A DNA stretch of 64,000 nt from an uncultured Spirochaetota bacterium (lineage in GTDB: Bacteria > Spirochaetota > Spirochaetia > JAFGXN01): positions 124,001-188,000 of the forward strand of contig CALXOJ010000004.1 of assembly GCA_944390005.1 (NCBI GenBank). Direction: 5' to 3'. Below the pieces are notes generated by a model that worked only from the letters and a program-made list of their open reading frames with translations, searched no databases and was not told where the DNA came from. Position 1 is the stretch's first letter; every line of letters starts with the position of its first letter. The position numbers were made by a program, and so were the translations under genes. Shown in pieces: positions 8,602 through 17,687 of the stretch.

Positions 8602-8610
8602 TGTTATAAT
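8602..8610 (+). promoter_or_regulatory. extended -10 promoter of the aconitase gene
   Basis: TGTTATAAT at 8602-8610 is a consensus extended -10 element (TG, one base, TATAAT). No good -35 lies at the expected distance. An AAGGAG at 8628-8633 precedes the ATG at 8640. Confidence 0.6.
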
Positions 8611-8639
8611 CGACAAGAGCAGATTATAAGGAGAGTGCA

Positions 8640-10577
8640 ATGAAAGAGACACTGACAGATAAAATTCTAAAAGCCCATTTGGTTTCGGGGACTCCGACGG
8701 CGGGAGAAGAAGTGACTGTCCGCATTGATCAGACTCTGACTCAGGATGCGACGGGAACAATGGTCTATCTTCAATACGAATCGATGGAAATTCCCCGCGT
8801 TAAAACGGAACTGTCGGTTTCTTACGTTGACCACAACACCCTTCAGTCCGGGTTCATGAATATGGACGACCACCTTTTTTTGCAGTCGGCTGCCGCCAAA
8901 TACGGTTTGTGGTTCTCCCGACCCGGAAACGGAATTTGTCACCAGGTTCATCTGGAGCGTTTCGGCATTCCCGGAAAAACGCTTTTAGGTTCGGATTCGC
9001 ATACGCCGACCGGCGGCGGTTTAGGCATGATTGCCATCGGCGCCGGCGGTCTGGATGTAGCGTGCGCGATGGCGGGCGCTCCTTTTCGACTGACTTATCC
9101 GCAGGTCATCGGCGTTCGATTGACGGGAGAACTGCAGCCGATGTGTTCCGCCAAAGACATCATTCTGTATCTTTTGAAATTAGAAACCGTTAAAGGCGGT
9201 GTCGGTAAAATTTATGAATACTTCGGCGACGGCGTCAAAACTCTCTCTGTTCCCCAGCGGGCAACCGTTACCAACATGGGTGCCGAATTGGGAGCGACGA
9301 CAAGTATCTTTCCGTCCGATGAGAGAACGCGGGAATTTTTGAAACTCCAAAAACGGGAAGAAGTCTGGAAAGAGATGAAAGCCGACGAAGGAGCCGAATA
9401 CGCGCGCGTCATCGACATTAACTTGTCGGAAATCGTCCCTTACGCCGCCTGTCCGCATATGCCGGATATCGTCAAACCGGTCAGCGAATTGGAAGGAATG
9501 CCTGTCAATCAGGTTGCTGTCGGGTCGTGCACCAACTCCTCGATCAACGATTTGGGAGCGGCGGCCGAAATTCTTGAAGGCAAAACGATTGCTCCAAATG
9601 TCAGTTTCGCGATTGCTCCCGGTTCCCGTCAGGTGATGCTCAATTCGATTGAGGCGGGCATTTTTGAAAAATTGATCGCTTCCGGCGCGCGGATTTTGGA
9701 GAGCGCCTGCGGTCCGTGCATCGGTATGGGTTTTTCACCGAATTCGGGCGGCGTTTCTTTGAGAACATTCAACCGCAACTTTAAAGGCCGCAGCGGAACG
9801 GCCGACGCTTCCGTTTACCTCGTCTCTCCGGAAACGGCGGCCGCTTCGGCACTGACGGGGGTTTTCACCGATCCACGGAAATTCCAACCGAAAACGCGCA
9901 AAGATTACTCGTCTTTTTGCAAAACCGACGACAGCATGCTGATTCCTCCTTTGTCGCCCGAAAAAGCCGCCGAAATCGAAATCGTCAAAGGTCCCAACAT
10001 TAAAGAGTGTCCGAAAGCGCATCCGATTGAAGAAAACCTCTGTGCCGACGTTGTTTTGAAGACGGGGGACAACATCACAACGGATCACATTATGCCGGCC
10101 GGAAGCAAAATTCTTCCGCTGCGCTCAAACATTCCCGAAATCGCCAAACACGTCTTTGAACAGGTGGATCCCGAATTTTACGAACGGGCCTTGGCAGCCG
10201 GACAGAGCATCATCATCGGAGGTGAAAATTACGGACAGGGTTCAAGCCGCGAACACGCTGCGCTGGCGCCGATGTATTTGGGCGTCCGAGCCGTAATTGC
10301 CAAAAGTTTTGCCCGTATTCATAAAGCGAATCTGGTCAACTTCGGAATTCTGCCGCTGACATTTGCCAACGCCGCGGATTATGACAGAATCGACCGCGAC
10401 GACCGACTGGAAATGACTGACGTTATCGAATCGCTGAAAAGCGGTCGGCCGATTTCAGTGGTCAATCAAACCAAAAACCTGCGTTTTGAGGTTCTTTCCG
10501 ATCTGGCGCCGTCCTCCGTTGAAATCATGCTGGCCGGCGGTTCGCTGAATTACACGAAGAAGATGCTGGAAAAGTAA
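8640..10577 (+). CDS. aconitate hydratase, Aquifex-type
   Basis: A 645-residue aconitase/isopropylmalate-isomerase superfamily enzyme, interconverting citrate and isocitrate with a [4Fe-4S] cluster. Cluster ligands are visible as SCTNSS near residue 295 and ACGPCIGMG near residues 357-365; GSDSHTPTGGG near residue 117 is a family signature, and the swivel domain carries GENYGQGSSREHAALAP near residue 530. Domain order and length fit the short, single-chain Aquifex-type putative aconitase rather than the approximately 890-residue AcnA. No other TCA-cycle gene is in the window, so whether it acts in glutamate synthesis or on another substrate is open. Confidence 0.9.
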   Translation: MKETLTDKILKAHLVSGTPTAGEEVTVRIDQTLTQDATGTMVYLQYESMEIPRVKTELSVSYVDHNTLQSGFMNMDDHLFLQSAAAKYGLWFSRPGNGICHQVHLERFGIPGKTLLGSDSHTPTGGGLGMIAIGAGGLDVACAMAGAPFRLTYPQVIGVRLTGELQPMCSAKDIILYLLKLETVKGGVGKIYEYFGDGVKTLSVPQRATVTNMGAELGATTSIFPSDERTREFLKLQKREEVWKEMKADEGAEYARVIDINLSEIVPYAACPHMPDIVKPVSELEGMPVNQVAVGSCTNSSINDLGAAAEILEGKTIAPNVSFAIAPGSRQVMLNSIEAGIFEKLIASGARILESACGPCIGMGFSPNSGGVSLRTFNRNFKGRSGTADASVYLVSPETAAASALTGVFTDPRKFQPKTRKDYSSFCKTDDSMLIPPLSPEKAAEIEIVKGPNIKECPKAHPIEENLCADVVLKTGDNITTDHIMPAGSKILPLRSNIPEIAKHVFEQVDPEFYERALAAGQSIIIGGENYGQGSSREHAALAPMYLGVRAVIAKSFARIHKANLVNFGILPLTFANAADYDRIDRDDRLEMTDVIESLKSGRPISVVNQTKNLRFEVLSDLAPSSVEIMLAGGSLNYTKKMLEK

Positions 10578-10579
10578 TC

Positions 10580-11212
10580 ATGAAGTGGCTTCAAAATATA
10601 AAGGTTTATTTTCAGTCAAACGACCGCTTTCCCGTCAATTTTCAGACCAATCCGCTCTCTGTGAGAAAAATGACGTGGCTGAACGAGCCGAAAAAAAAAA
10701 GGATGAAAGAACGCTGTCTGTGGATTTCGCCCGAAGGAAAAACCGATTGGTGGCAACGGACATTTTTCGAATACTCTCACGACAGCGCGCACTTTTTATA
10801 CTATAAAACCGACCGCAATTTTACAATGGAGACCGAATGCCTTTACAGGCCGCAGCACACCTTTGACCAAGGCGGCTTGGCGGTTCGTGTCGATTCACAG
10901 AATTGGATCAAAGTTTCGATTGAATTCAATCCTGATGAAACGCCGCAGCTGGCGTCCGTAGTCACCAACAACGGCTACTCCGACGCCTCGTCTCAAACTC
11001 TTCCCGACGGAATTTTTCAGGCTAAATTCCGCATAACGCGCACCGGACAGGACTTCCTCATCGAAGCCAATATCAACAACGAATGGCAAACTGTTCGACT
11101 GACGCACCTTCACGCTCGTTTCGATGAAATTGCCTGCGGAATGTTTGCCGCTGCTCCGAAAAACGAAGGCTTTCAGGTTGGATTTAAAGATTTCAAATTG
11201 TGGGAAGTGTGA
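10580..11212 (+). CDS. DUF1349 family protein
   Basis: A 210-residue protein of the DUF1349 family, a concanavalin-like beta-sandwich, starting 2 bp after the aconitase stop. The family-type stretch DQGGLAVRVDSQNWIKVSIE is at about residues 94-113, followed by SVVTNNGYSD. Members often bind or act on carbohydrates, but the reaction is not established. No signal peptide is seen, so it is likely cytoplasmic. It is probably in one transcript with the flanking genes. Confidence 0.82.
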   Translation: MKWLQNIKVYFQSNDRFPVNFQTNPLSVRKMTWLNEPKKKRMKERCLWISPEGKTDWWQRTFFEYSHDSAHFLYYKTDRNFTMETECLYRPQHTFDQGGLAVRVDSQNWIKVSIEFNPDETPQLASVVTNNGYSDASSQTLPDGIFQAKFRITRTGQDFLIEANINNEWQTVRLTHLHARFDEIACGMFAAAPKNEGFQVGFKDFKLWEV

Positions 11213-11233
11213 GTCCGCAAAAGGAAAAGGCCG

Positions 11234-12484
11234 ATGAAAAACGAAACGCTGGCGACGAAACTTTACCGCCGTTTTGATACGCCGATCCGCGACCCCTTAT
11301 GGAACCACATTTATCTGGACGAAGCATTTACCGCAATCACACGAACAGAACCGTTTGACAATCTGACAAAAATCCGCCAGCTTGGACCTTCATTTCGCGT
11401 TTATCCGGGGGCTGTTCATACGCGGGCTTCGCACAGCCTAGGTGTTTTTGAAATCGGTAAGCGAATTTTAATGCGGCTGCTCAGAGATCCGTTTTGCCCC
11501 GCTTTGAGCGAAATCGGCGCACTGTCGTTTTTAACCGCTTGCCTTCTCCACGACACAGGGCATTTCCCTTTTACCCATTCACTCAAAGAATTGCCGCTGA
11601 AAGAACACGAACAAATCAGTGCAGAAATCATCCTCGAAGAGTCGCTGCGCTCAAAAATCAAAGCGGCCGGCGCCGATCCCGAGTTTTGTGCTGCCGTCAT
11701 TGACGACTCGATTTCAACGGGAGAGAGTGAAATTCTTTTTTACCGCAACATTCTTTCCGGAACTTTGGATCCCGATAAACTCGATTACCTCAACCGCGAC
11801 GCTTATTTCTGCGGCGTTCCGTACGGAGTTCAGGACATCGACCGTGTTCTGGATCGAATGACAGCCGACGATCTCAACGGAATCGGTTTGTATGAAGACG
11901 GCATTCTTTCGGTGGAAAACATCCTTTTCTCAAAATATTCGATGTATCAAAGCGTTTATTGGCACAAAACCGTTCGCAACGCAACCGCCATGATAAAAAA
12001 GGGGGTTGCAGCGGCATTAAACCGCGGTTTTTTGAAACCGCAGTCGCTTTACCGTCAAAACGACGTCTCTTTTTTCGCCCTCCTGACCGACAGCCGCTTT
12101 CCGCTGCACCGTTTCTTTTCCGATGCCGACAAAGGCCGATTCTATCTCTGCGTTGCCGAAAAACAGTTTTCGGAATTTTCCGGACAGCAGCTGACTGAAT
12201 TGGAGGCGCGCGCACGGTTTGAAGCGGAAACGGCGGCCGCTCTCGGCGTTCCGGAGACCGAAACGGATTTGCCGGTCATTCTCGATATTCCGGAACCGAT
12301 CCGTTTTGAGACGCAAATTAAACTTTTTAATAAAAATCACGAAGCGAGTGCCGGTAATCCGTCGATTTTTGACGGCAACGGCAGCCGGCGATTCTCAGAT
12401 TGTCTGCGGCGGGTTCGGCTTTTTGTCCGTCCAGACATCAGCCGGCTGATCGGGAGCGAGGAATGGCAGAGTTTTCTCAACTAA
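11234..12484 (+). CDS. HD-domain phosphohydrolase, SAMHD1/dGTPase-like
   Basis: A 416-residue HD-domain protein of the COG1078 type. The metal-binding residues are visible as HTRASHSLGV near residue 62, LLHDTGHFPFTHS near residue 105, and DKLDYLNRDAYFCG near residue 180, the order found in dNTP triphosphohydrolases and SAMHD1. The true substrate of bacterial members is mostly unknown, so dNTPase activity is inference. The end of the gene overlaps the start of the TtcA-like gene by 22 bases. Confidence 0.85.
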   Translation: MKNETLATKLYRRFDTPIRDPLWNHIYLDEAFTAITRTEPFDNLTKIRQLGPSFRVYPGAVHTRASHSLGVFEIGKRILMRLLRDPFCPALSEIGALSFLTACLLHDTGHFPFTHSLKELPLKEHEQISAEIILEESLRSKIKAAGADPEFCAAVIDDSISTGESEILFYRNILSGTLDPDKLDYLNRDAYFCGVPYGVQDIDRVLDRMTADDLNGIGLYEDGILSVENILFSKYSMYQSVYWHKTVRNATAMIKKGVAAALNRGFLKPQSLYRQNDVSFFALLTDSRFPLHRFFSDADKGRFYLCVAEKQFSEFSGQQLTELEARARFEAETAAALGVPETETDLPVILDIPEPIRFETQIKLFNKNHEASAGNPSIFDGNGSRRFSDCLRRVRLFVRPDISRLIGSEEWQSFLN

Positions 12485-13227
12485 AAGAGATTTTTTCCGG
12501 AAACATTCCGCCGCGAATTCACCGTTTTGTGAAGGAAACCGGACGCGGTATCAATGAACACAAGATGATCGGCGACGGAGACAAGGTAATCGCCGGCATT
12601 TCCGGAGGAAAAGACTCTCTGGCGATGGCAATGGCGCTTTCGTTGCGGCGCAAACATCTTCCGATCCGCTACGATTTGGAAGGCGTTATGATTGAGTGGA
12701 AAGAACATCCTCTTTCCCCTGCTTACCGTACCGACATTGAACACTTTTTTAAAATTCTCGGCGTGCCGTTTTCGATTCTGTCGTTTCAAATGCAGCCGGA
12801 GAGCTTTCACGGAAAATTCAACTGCTATCTGTGCGCCCGCAACCGCCGTCGAATTCTTTTTGATTACGCGGCGGAAAAAGGAATCAAAAAAATCGCTTTC
12901 GGGCACCATCTCGACGATTTGGTTGAAACAGCACTGATGAATCTCTTTCATCGCGGCAATTCGGCTCCGATGAAGCCGGTTTCATCATTTTTTGACGGAA
13001 AAATTGAGGTTATTCGCCCTCTTTGTCTGGTTAAAGAGTCAACTGTTCAACGTTTATCGCAGTCGCTGGAGTTTCCGATTTTGGAAATAGACTGTCCGTT
13101 TAAAGAAATCAATTTACGCAAAGACGTCAAAGAGATCATTCGTCAGATGACAAAAATCGATCCGTTGACAAGGGAGCACATTTACAACGCTTACTTCGGA
13201 AAGGAGAAAAATCGTGGCAGAAATTAA
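12463..13227 (+). CDS. TtcA-like tRNA 2-thiolation PP-loop ATPase
   Basis: A 254-residue PP-loop protein. SGGKDS at residues 47-52 binds ATP; CYLCARNRRR at 121-130 provides the two-cysteine motif, and a further Cys in DCPFKE near residue 213 fits the third cluster-ligand position. TtcA enzymes bind an Fe-S cluster and thiolate cytidine-32 in tRNA; the match is to the family and other TtcA/TilS relatives modify other positions. I chose ATG 12463, preceded by a GAGGA, over an upstream in-frame ATG at 12400 that would lie deep in the preceding gene. The stop lies inside mutL. Confidence 0.85.
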   Translation: MAEFSQLKEIFSGNIPPRIHRFVKETGRGINEHKMIGDGDKVIAGISGGKDSLAMAMALSLRRKHLPIRYDLEGVMIEWKEHPLSPAYRTDIEHFFKILGVPFSILSFQMQPESFHGKFNCYLCARNRRRILFDYAAEKGIKKIAFGHHLDDLVETALMNLFHRGNSAPMKPVSSFFDGKIEVIRPLCLVKESTVQRLSQSLEFPILEIDCPFKEINLRKDVKEIIRQMTKIDPLTREHIYNAYFGKEKNRGRN

Positions 13228-15049
13228 AATTTTACCGCCTGAGATTGCCCGAACCATTGCCGCCGGCGAAGTCATCGACCGCCCCGCTTCGATTCTGCGG
13301 GAACTTTTGGATAACGCCGTCGACGCCGGCGCCGACTCGATTGAAGTTCACCTGAAAGACGGCGGACTCGGGGAAATCACCGTGACCGATAACGGCTGCG
13401 GGATGGATCGGGAAAACCTCAAACGCTCCATTCTCCCCCACGCCACCAGCAAAATCGAAACGGCTGAAGATATGCATCGAATCGCCACTTTGGGCTTCCG
13501 CGGAGAAGCGTTGGCCTCCGTCGCAGCGTGCGCACGGCTGACGATTTTAACCCGTTCGGCCGAAAGCGACGAGGCATACCGGCTGACAGCGAACGGCATC
13601 GAAGAGCCGCTGCTCGAAACAGCTGCCGGTCCTCCCGGAACCGCAGTCACCGTCCGCGAAATTTTTTACAATATCCCCGCTCGGAAAAAGTTTCTCTCGT
13701 CACCGGCAGGAGAATCGACCGCTTGCTTGAACATCTTCACCGAAAAGGCCGCCGGTCACCCGCACATCGCTTTCCGCCTGTTTCAAAACGGAAAAATGCG
13801 GCTTTTCTATCCGGCAGCCGACTTAAAAGGCCGTACCGCCGCCGTTTTGGCAGGATCTTTACCTCAAGATGCACTCCTCTCCGGAGAACGGGAATTTGAT
13901 CGGTTTAAAATCTCAGTCATCGCCGCTGATCCGGGATTTTACAGAAAAGATAAAAAAGGGATTCGTATTTTTCTTAATAAGCGGCAGATTGCCGAATACG
14001 CCTTCGTTCAAGCCGTCGAATTCGGTTTTAAGGAATTCATGCAGTCAGTCTGTTTTCCTTACTGCTTCGTCTTTATTGAAATTGATCCCGCGTTCGTTGA
14101 TTTCAACATTCATCCTGCCAAAAAAGAGGTTCGGATCGCGAACAAAGACGACGTTCACCGAGCCATTGTTTTGACCGTCAAAGAAACAGTCGGCAAAAAC
14201 CGAACCGGAGCCCCGCTGCGGCAGAAAACGGAAACGCACACTGTTTCCCTCTTCGACGAACCGTTTACGGAAACCAAAGAGAAACCGCTCTTTCGCACTT
14301 CACTGCTTACTCATCCGGTCATTCGGGAGAAAACACCGGAACTCATACGATCGATTCAGGCGACTGAACCGGCACGCAGTTTCGAATACCGCCGAGCGAA
14401 AAACGACGAAAAATCGGCGCCCGCATTCAAACCTGTTTTGGAGGCAGTCAGTGAAACAGCCGAAATTTCGACCGCCGCGGAAGCCTCCGTCCCGTATCGG
14501 AGCGACGAAACAGATGATTTTATCTACCGCGGACAAATTTTCAATCTTTTTTTATTGGCCGAACGGGGTGATGAATTTTACATTATCGATCAACACGCCG
14601 CCCATGAACGGATCCTTTTTGAAAGTTTTCGAACGCTGCCTCCCGTTCGTCAGCCGCTGCTGGTACCGTTGAAACTGGAAATTGACGAACCTCAAAAAAT
14701 CACCGCAATGATCGAATCTCTAAAAACCCTCGGAATTGAAATTGAGAATCGGGGCGATAACGAACTCTTTTTAATTTCGTTAGGGGCATTTTGGAACGGA
14801 AACGAACACTTAATTGCCGAAGAGCTGAATCGACCGTTTACATCGCTTTTCGAACTGGAAAAACGACTGACAGCGGCGCGCGCCTGCAAGTCAGCGGTTA
14901 AAGACGGAGATCTCCTCTCCGAGGAGACGGCAAAAGAGATTATCCGCGGTGCGTTCCGTTTGGAAAATCCTCACTGCCCGCACGGCAGGCCGATTTGGTT
15001 TCGATTGACCCGCACTGAATTGTTCAAACTGGTCGGCCGCCTCGTCTGA
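13214..15049 (+). CDS. mutL: DNA mismatch repair protein MutL, endonuclease type
   Basis: A 611-residue MutL. The GHKL ATPase half has ELLDNAVDAGA, DNGCGMD and TLGFRGEALAS motifs in the first 110 residues. The C-terminal half carries the nicking-endonuclease signature DQHA-x2-E-x4-E from residue 459, with supporting ACKSA near 556 and CPHGRP near 588. Such MutL proteins nick the strand themselves and occur in bacteria without MutH. The start is GTG 13214, seven bases after AAGGAG, overlapping the TtcA-like gene by 14 bases. It is convergent with comF, with a single base between them. Confidence 0.96.
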   Translation: MAEIKILPPEIARTIAAGEVIDRPASILRELLDNAVDAGADSIEVHLKDGGLGEITVTDNGCGMDRENLKRSILPHATSKIETAEDMHRIATLGFRGEALASVAACARLTILTRSAESDEAYRLTANGIEEPLLETAAGPPGTAVTVREIFYNIPARKKFLSSPAGESTACLNIFTEKAAGHPHIAFRLFQNGKMRLFYPAADLKGRTAAVLAGSLPQDALLSGEREFDRFKISVIAADPGFYRKDKKGIRIFLNKRQIAEYAFVQAVEFGFKEFMQSVCFPYCFVFIEIDPAFVDFNIHPAKKEVRIANKDDVHRAIVLTVKETVGKNRTGAPLRQKTETHTVSLFDEPFTETKEKPLFRTSLLTHPVIREKTPELIRSIQATEPARSFEYRRAKNDEKSAPAFKPVLEAVSETAEISTAAEASVPYRSDETDDFIYRGQIFNLFLLAERGDEFYIIDQHAAHERILFESFRTLPPVRQPLLVPLKLEIDEPQKITAMIESLKTLGIEIENRGDNELFLISLGAFWNGNEHLIAEELNRPFTSLFELEKRLTAARACKSAVKDGDLLSEETAKEIIRGAFRLENPHCPHGRPIWFRLTRTELFKLVGRLV

Positions 15050-15050
15050 A

Positions 15051-15785
15051 TCACGGCGTTTCTGCCAATGCGCACCAACGCACTTCGCGTGCGCCTGCCT
15101 CTTTTAAAAGCAGCGCACAGCGTTTGATGGTGCTGCCGGTAGTGCGAACATCGTCAATCAGAAGAACCGACTGCGGAACAACAGCGCCTTCCCGCAAACG
15201 GTATGAATCAAGCGCAGCGCAGAGTCGCTGCTGCCGATTCATCATTTTTAAAGAAACAGCGCCTTTTCCCCATTTTTTTCGTTCGAGCAAATCAGCCGCC
15301 GCAAAACCGCGGCTTTTCAAATCTTCGACGACGACGGCAACGGGATCCCAACCGCGCAGACGGATATTTTTACGGTTTCCGGGAACAGGAACCGCAGTCC
15401 ATTTGTCAGACTCCCAAAATGAATCAGAGAATTCCGATGAACGAAGAAAAAGAGCAAGGAAATCGGCATAAATTACACCGAACGAACGTTTGTTTTTAAA
15501 TTTAAACGCACGAATTCCTTCTTTTCCTATCCCGCGGTACTCAAACAACGCGCGGCCGGGAACGATTTCCGCTTCATTTTCCCGACACTCGCAGCACATT
15601 TCGATTTCGGAAATCAGCGGCTTTCCGCATAAACGGCAAAGCCGCCCTTTTCTCCGTTTTTCAAACTCAAATTTCAATTGAGCAAAACACTCTTCGCAGA
15701 GAATCTTCCGTTCAAAACAACCGCATATTGCGCACCGTTCCCTACCGGCAAACATCCGCATTAACTTCGACATTGATTTCTTCAT
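15051..15785 (-). CDS. comF: ComF/GntX family phosphoribosyltransferase-like protein
   Basis: A 244-residue ComF family protein. The N-terminus has cysteine pairs (CAICGCFERKILCEEC at residues 18-33, then CRLCGKPL and CCECRENE) that form a zinc ribbon. The C-terminus holds the PRPP-binding motif VLLIDDVRTTGSTI near residues 206-219. In competent bacteria ComF helps ssDNA reach recombination after uptake; in others it has a more general DNA role. No other competence gene lies nearby. The neighbouring mutL is convergent. Confidence 0.87.
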   Translation of the reverse strand: MKKSMSKLMRMFAGRERCAICGCFERKILCEECFAQLKFEFEKRRKGRLCRLCGKPLISEIEMCCECRENEAEIVPGRALFEYRGIGKEGIRAFKFKNKRSFGVIYADFLALFLRSSEFSDSFWESDKWTAVPVPGNRKNIRLRGWDPVAVVVEDLKSRGFAAADLLERKKWGKGAVSLKMMNRQQRLCAALDSYRLREGAVVPQSVLLIDDVRTTGSTIKRCALLLKEAGAREVRWCALAETP

Positions 15786-15823
15786 ACTTTTATTAATGCG
15801 AAAAATATCACTTTCCGGAAATT

Positions 15824-16543
15824 TTAAGCCGATTTATCCTCAACCGCAGCCATATCTTTTTCTTCTTTTTCCGTTTTTTTACTGCGGTTTCCAAAGTAGT
15901 AACGTCCGCCGAGACTCATCCGACCGTACCCGGCTTTGGAGACTTTGCTCGGATAATCGGTTTTCCCGTTTCCGATCATATGCATTCCCCCTCCGAATTC
16001 CATGACAATCGCTACCGAACGACTGACGTTGATATTAAATCCAGCTCCGCCGCCGATTTCCCAATAAAACGGAGCGTCAAACAAAAATTTTGCCTGTTTA
16101 TTTTTATCAAATGAAACAAAACCGAAACTGCCGAACATAAATCCGTAACGGCTGATGGAAATTTCATCCAAGTAAATATCCTTCCCTCCGAAGGTGAACT
16201 TCTGCATCAGTCCGAGTTCGTAAAGATTCGGTTCATCATCGTAAATTTTCGAACCGACGATGGCTGTAAAACTCTTCATTTCAAAATCGTCTTTTTTGAA
16301 AAGTTTGAATCCAAACTCAAGATTGACGCTTGTCTTCAGCGAATCGGCACTGCTGAAAAGACCGACAGAGAAAAAACGATTGTCTTTTTCAGTCGTAAAA
16401 CCGCCTTTTTCTTCTTCACTTGTCAACTCATCGGCTTCTTCAACAGAAATTTCCGCCTCCTGCCGAACCTCTTCCGTTTCCTGAGCCGCTGCCCGGAAAA
16501 TGACTCCTGACGCCATTAAAATTAAACAGATGCCTTTTTTCAT
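15824..16543 (-). CDS. exported protein, probable outer-membrane beta-barrel
   Basis: A 239-residue protein with a signal peptide ending about AAA-Q (residue 21), a Glu-rich linker (residues 22-48) and then alternating hydrophobic and glycine/aromatic stretches typical of a small outer-membrane beta-barrel (SVNLEFGFKLF, FYWEIGGGAGFNIN, YGRMSLGGRYYFG). The last 17 residues are charged and would be periplasmic. GGAGGAG lies just before the ATG. It is 17 bp downstream of the TPR protein gene and is likely co-transcribed with it. Specific function unknown. Confidence 0.75.
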   Translation of the reverse strand: MKKGICLILMASGVIFRAAAQETEEVRQEAEISVEEADELTSEEEKGGFTTEKDNRFFSVGLFSSADSLKTSVNLEFGFKLFKKDDFEMKSFTAIVGSKIYDDEPNLYELGLMQKFTFGGKDIYLDEISISRYGFMFGSFGFVSFDKNKQAKFLFDAPFYWEIGGGAGFNINVSRSVAIVMEFGGGMHMIGNGKTDYPSKVSKAGYGRMSLGGRYYFGNRSKKTEKEEKDMAAVEDKSA

Positions 16544-16560
16544 TGATCTCCTCCGAATTT

Positions 16561-17241
16561 TTATAAGGGTTTACGCTCGTTTTCGTTGCGTTCAAGCGCT
16601 TGATTCAAAAGATAGCCGTTGGGAAACAAAGTTTTTGCTTTATCAACAAAGAGACGGTAATTCTGCTCATCATCGATTTTGAAGTAATATTGAGAGAGCC
16701 AGACGTCTGCCGCATAACGTTCGTACGGTTCGACAGCGGCTGCTTGTGCTTTTAAAAACCACTCGAGCGCCTTTTCGTTACTGCCGCCGAAAATTGCCGG
16801 TGTGTGCAGGAACCCGATACCGAGACCGAGCATAGCCGAAACGTTGTCCGGCTGCAATGACAGCACCCGTTCAAAAAGTTTTTTGCTCTTCTTTCCGTAA
16901 GAAATTTTTTCGCTGAGCCGGGAACAGTAAACGATATCAAACATTAATTCCGCTGCCGAAAGCATGAGGTCAATATCATCCGATTCCTCGAGATTTTTAT
17001 CATCCTCCAATTCGGCGGAAAGAATGCGGTACTTCTCCGTTTTGCCGACAGTTTGCCTTGCTAAGCTCCATGCCAGAAGATTGCGTACAGTGGGTGACTC
17101 ATCCGATTCCGAAAACAAGGGCACTCCTGATCCGCACTCGGCGCTTTCCGCATTCATAAATTCTTTAATTTCCGTCGATTGATACGCCCAAAGCGAAGAC
17201 GAAAATAAAACCATAAAGAAAAAAGTGTGAAAAAATTTCAT
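16561..17241 (-). CDS. exported TPR-like protein
   Basis: A 226-residue protein with a signal peptide (MKFFHTFFFMVLFSSSLWA, cleaved before Tyr20) and helical repeats in the mature part. The repeat KLFERVLSLQPDNVSAMLGLGIGFLH, followed by FGGSNEKALEWFLKAQ, is TPR-like and recalls the spirochaetal TatT-type periplasmic TPR proteins tied to TRAP transporters; no TRAP genes are present here. GGAGG precedes the ATG. The upstream 450 bp is non-coding and carries the palindrome array. Confidence 0.72.
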   Translation of the reverse strand: MKFFHTFFFMVLFSSSLWAYQSTEIKEFMNAESAECGSGVPLFSESDESPTVRNLLAWSLARQTVGKTEKYRILSAELEDDKNLEESDDIDLMLSAAELMFDIVYCSRLSEKISYGKKSKKLFERVLSLQPDNVSAMLGLGIGFLHTPAIFGGSNEKALEWFLKAQAAAVEPYERYAADVWLSQYYFKIDDEQNYRLFVDKAKTLFPNGYLLNQALERNENERKPL

Positions 17242-17293
17242 TTTTACCTCCGAAATATTGTTTTCGGCCGAAGCCGATTTTTCCGCTTACAAA

Positions 17294-17609
17294 GTTCGCT
17301 CAAGCGAACCTAAAAAGATCAAAATCCGATCTCCATCTGTCTCTCCCCTTTGAACTCATCCGCTGTTTCGAGAAGAGAAAATCGCTTCTCTTTAGTTCGC
17401 GTATGCGAACCAAAGGCAGCAGCTGCCCCTTTGTCATTCAAAGACGAGCATTGAAATTCTCCAAGGTTCGCTACTGCGAACCTTAAAGTCCTTCTTTCTT
17501 GAATCCGTGCCCTTACGGATTCCCGATTAAAGTTCGCTTATGCGAACCTTAACCGCTATCGACAGCTCTCAAGAAGACGAAACGGCTTTTAGAGTTCGCT
17601 TAGGCGAAC
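17294..17609. repeat. array of five GTTCGC-N4-GCGAAC palindromes
   Basis: Within the 446-bp gene-free stretch 17242-17687 the 16-bp palindrome GTTCGC-N4-GCGAAC occurs five times, at 17294, 17395, 17466, 17532 and 17594. The arms are identical; the central four bases differ (TCAA, GTAT, TACT, TTAT, TTAG). Spacing falls from 101 to 71, 66 and 62 bp. Other hairpins sit between the copies, for example AGATC...GATCT at about 17317-17333, GGCAGC-A-GCTGCC at 17415-17427 and GAATCCGT...ACGGATTC at 17501-17522. A TATAAT lies just right of the last copy. The stretch is upstream of the TPR/beta-barrel genes and downstream of the ECF operon. Confidence 0.85.
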
Positions 17610-17687
17610 TATGTATAATAGATTTCCCTTTTCAGAATAAACCTGTGATTCTCCTGACGAAAAGGAAACCCCTTCCGCGGAGAGTTT

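Noticed and set aside
17294-17609. CRISPR array or LexA boxes
   Set aside because: Repeats are only 16-bp palindromes with uneven 46-85-bp gaps, and the arm order (GTTCGC...GCGAAC) is the reverse of the GAAC...GTTC LexA pattern.
17614-17619. TATAAT on the plus strand next to the last palindrome as a promoter
   Set aside because: No gene follows on the plus strand and there is no matching -35; it could only drive antisense RNA to the ECF ATPase.
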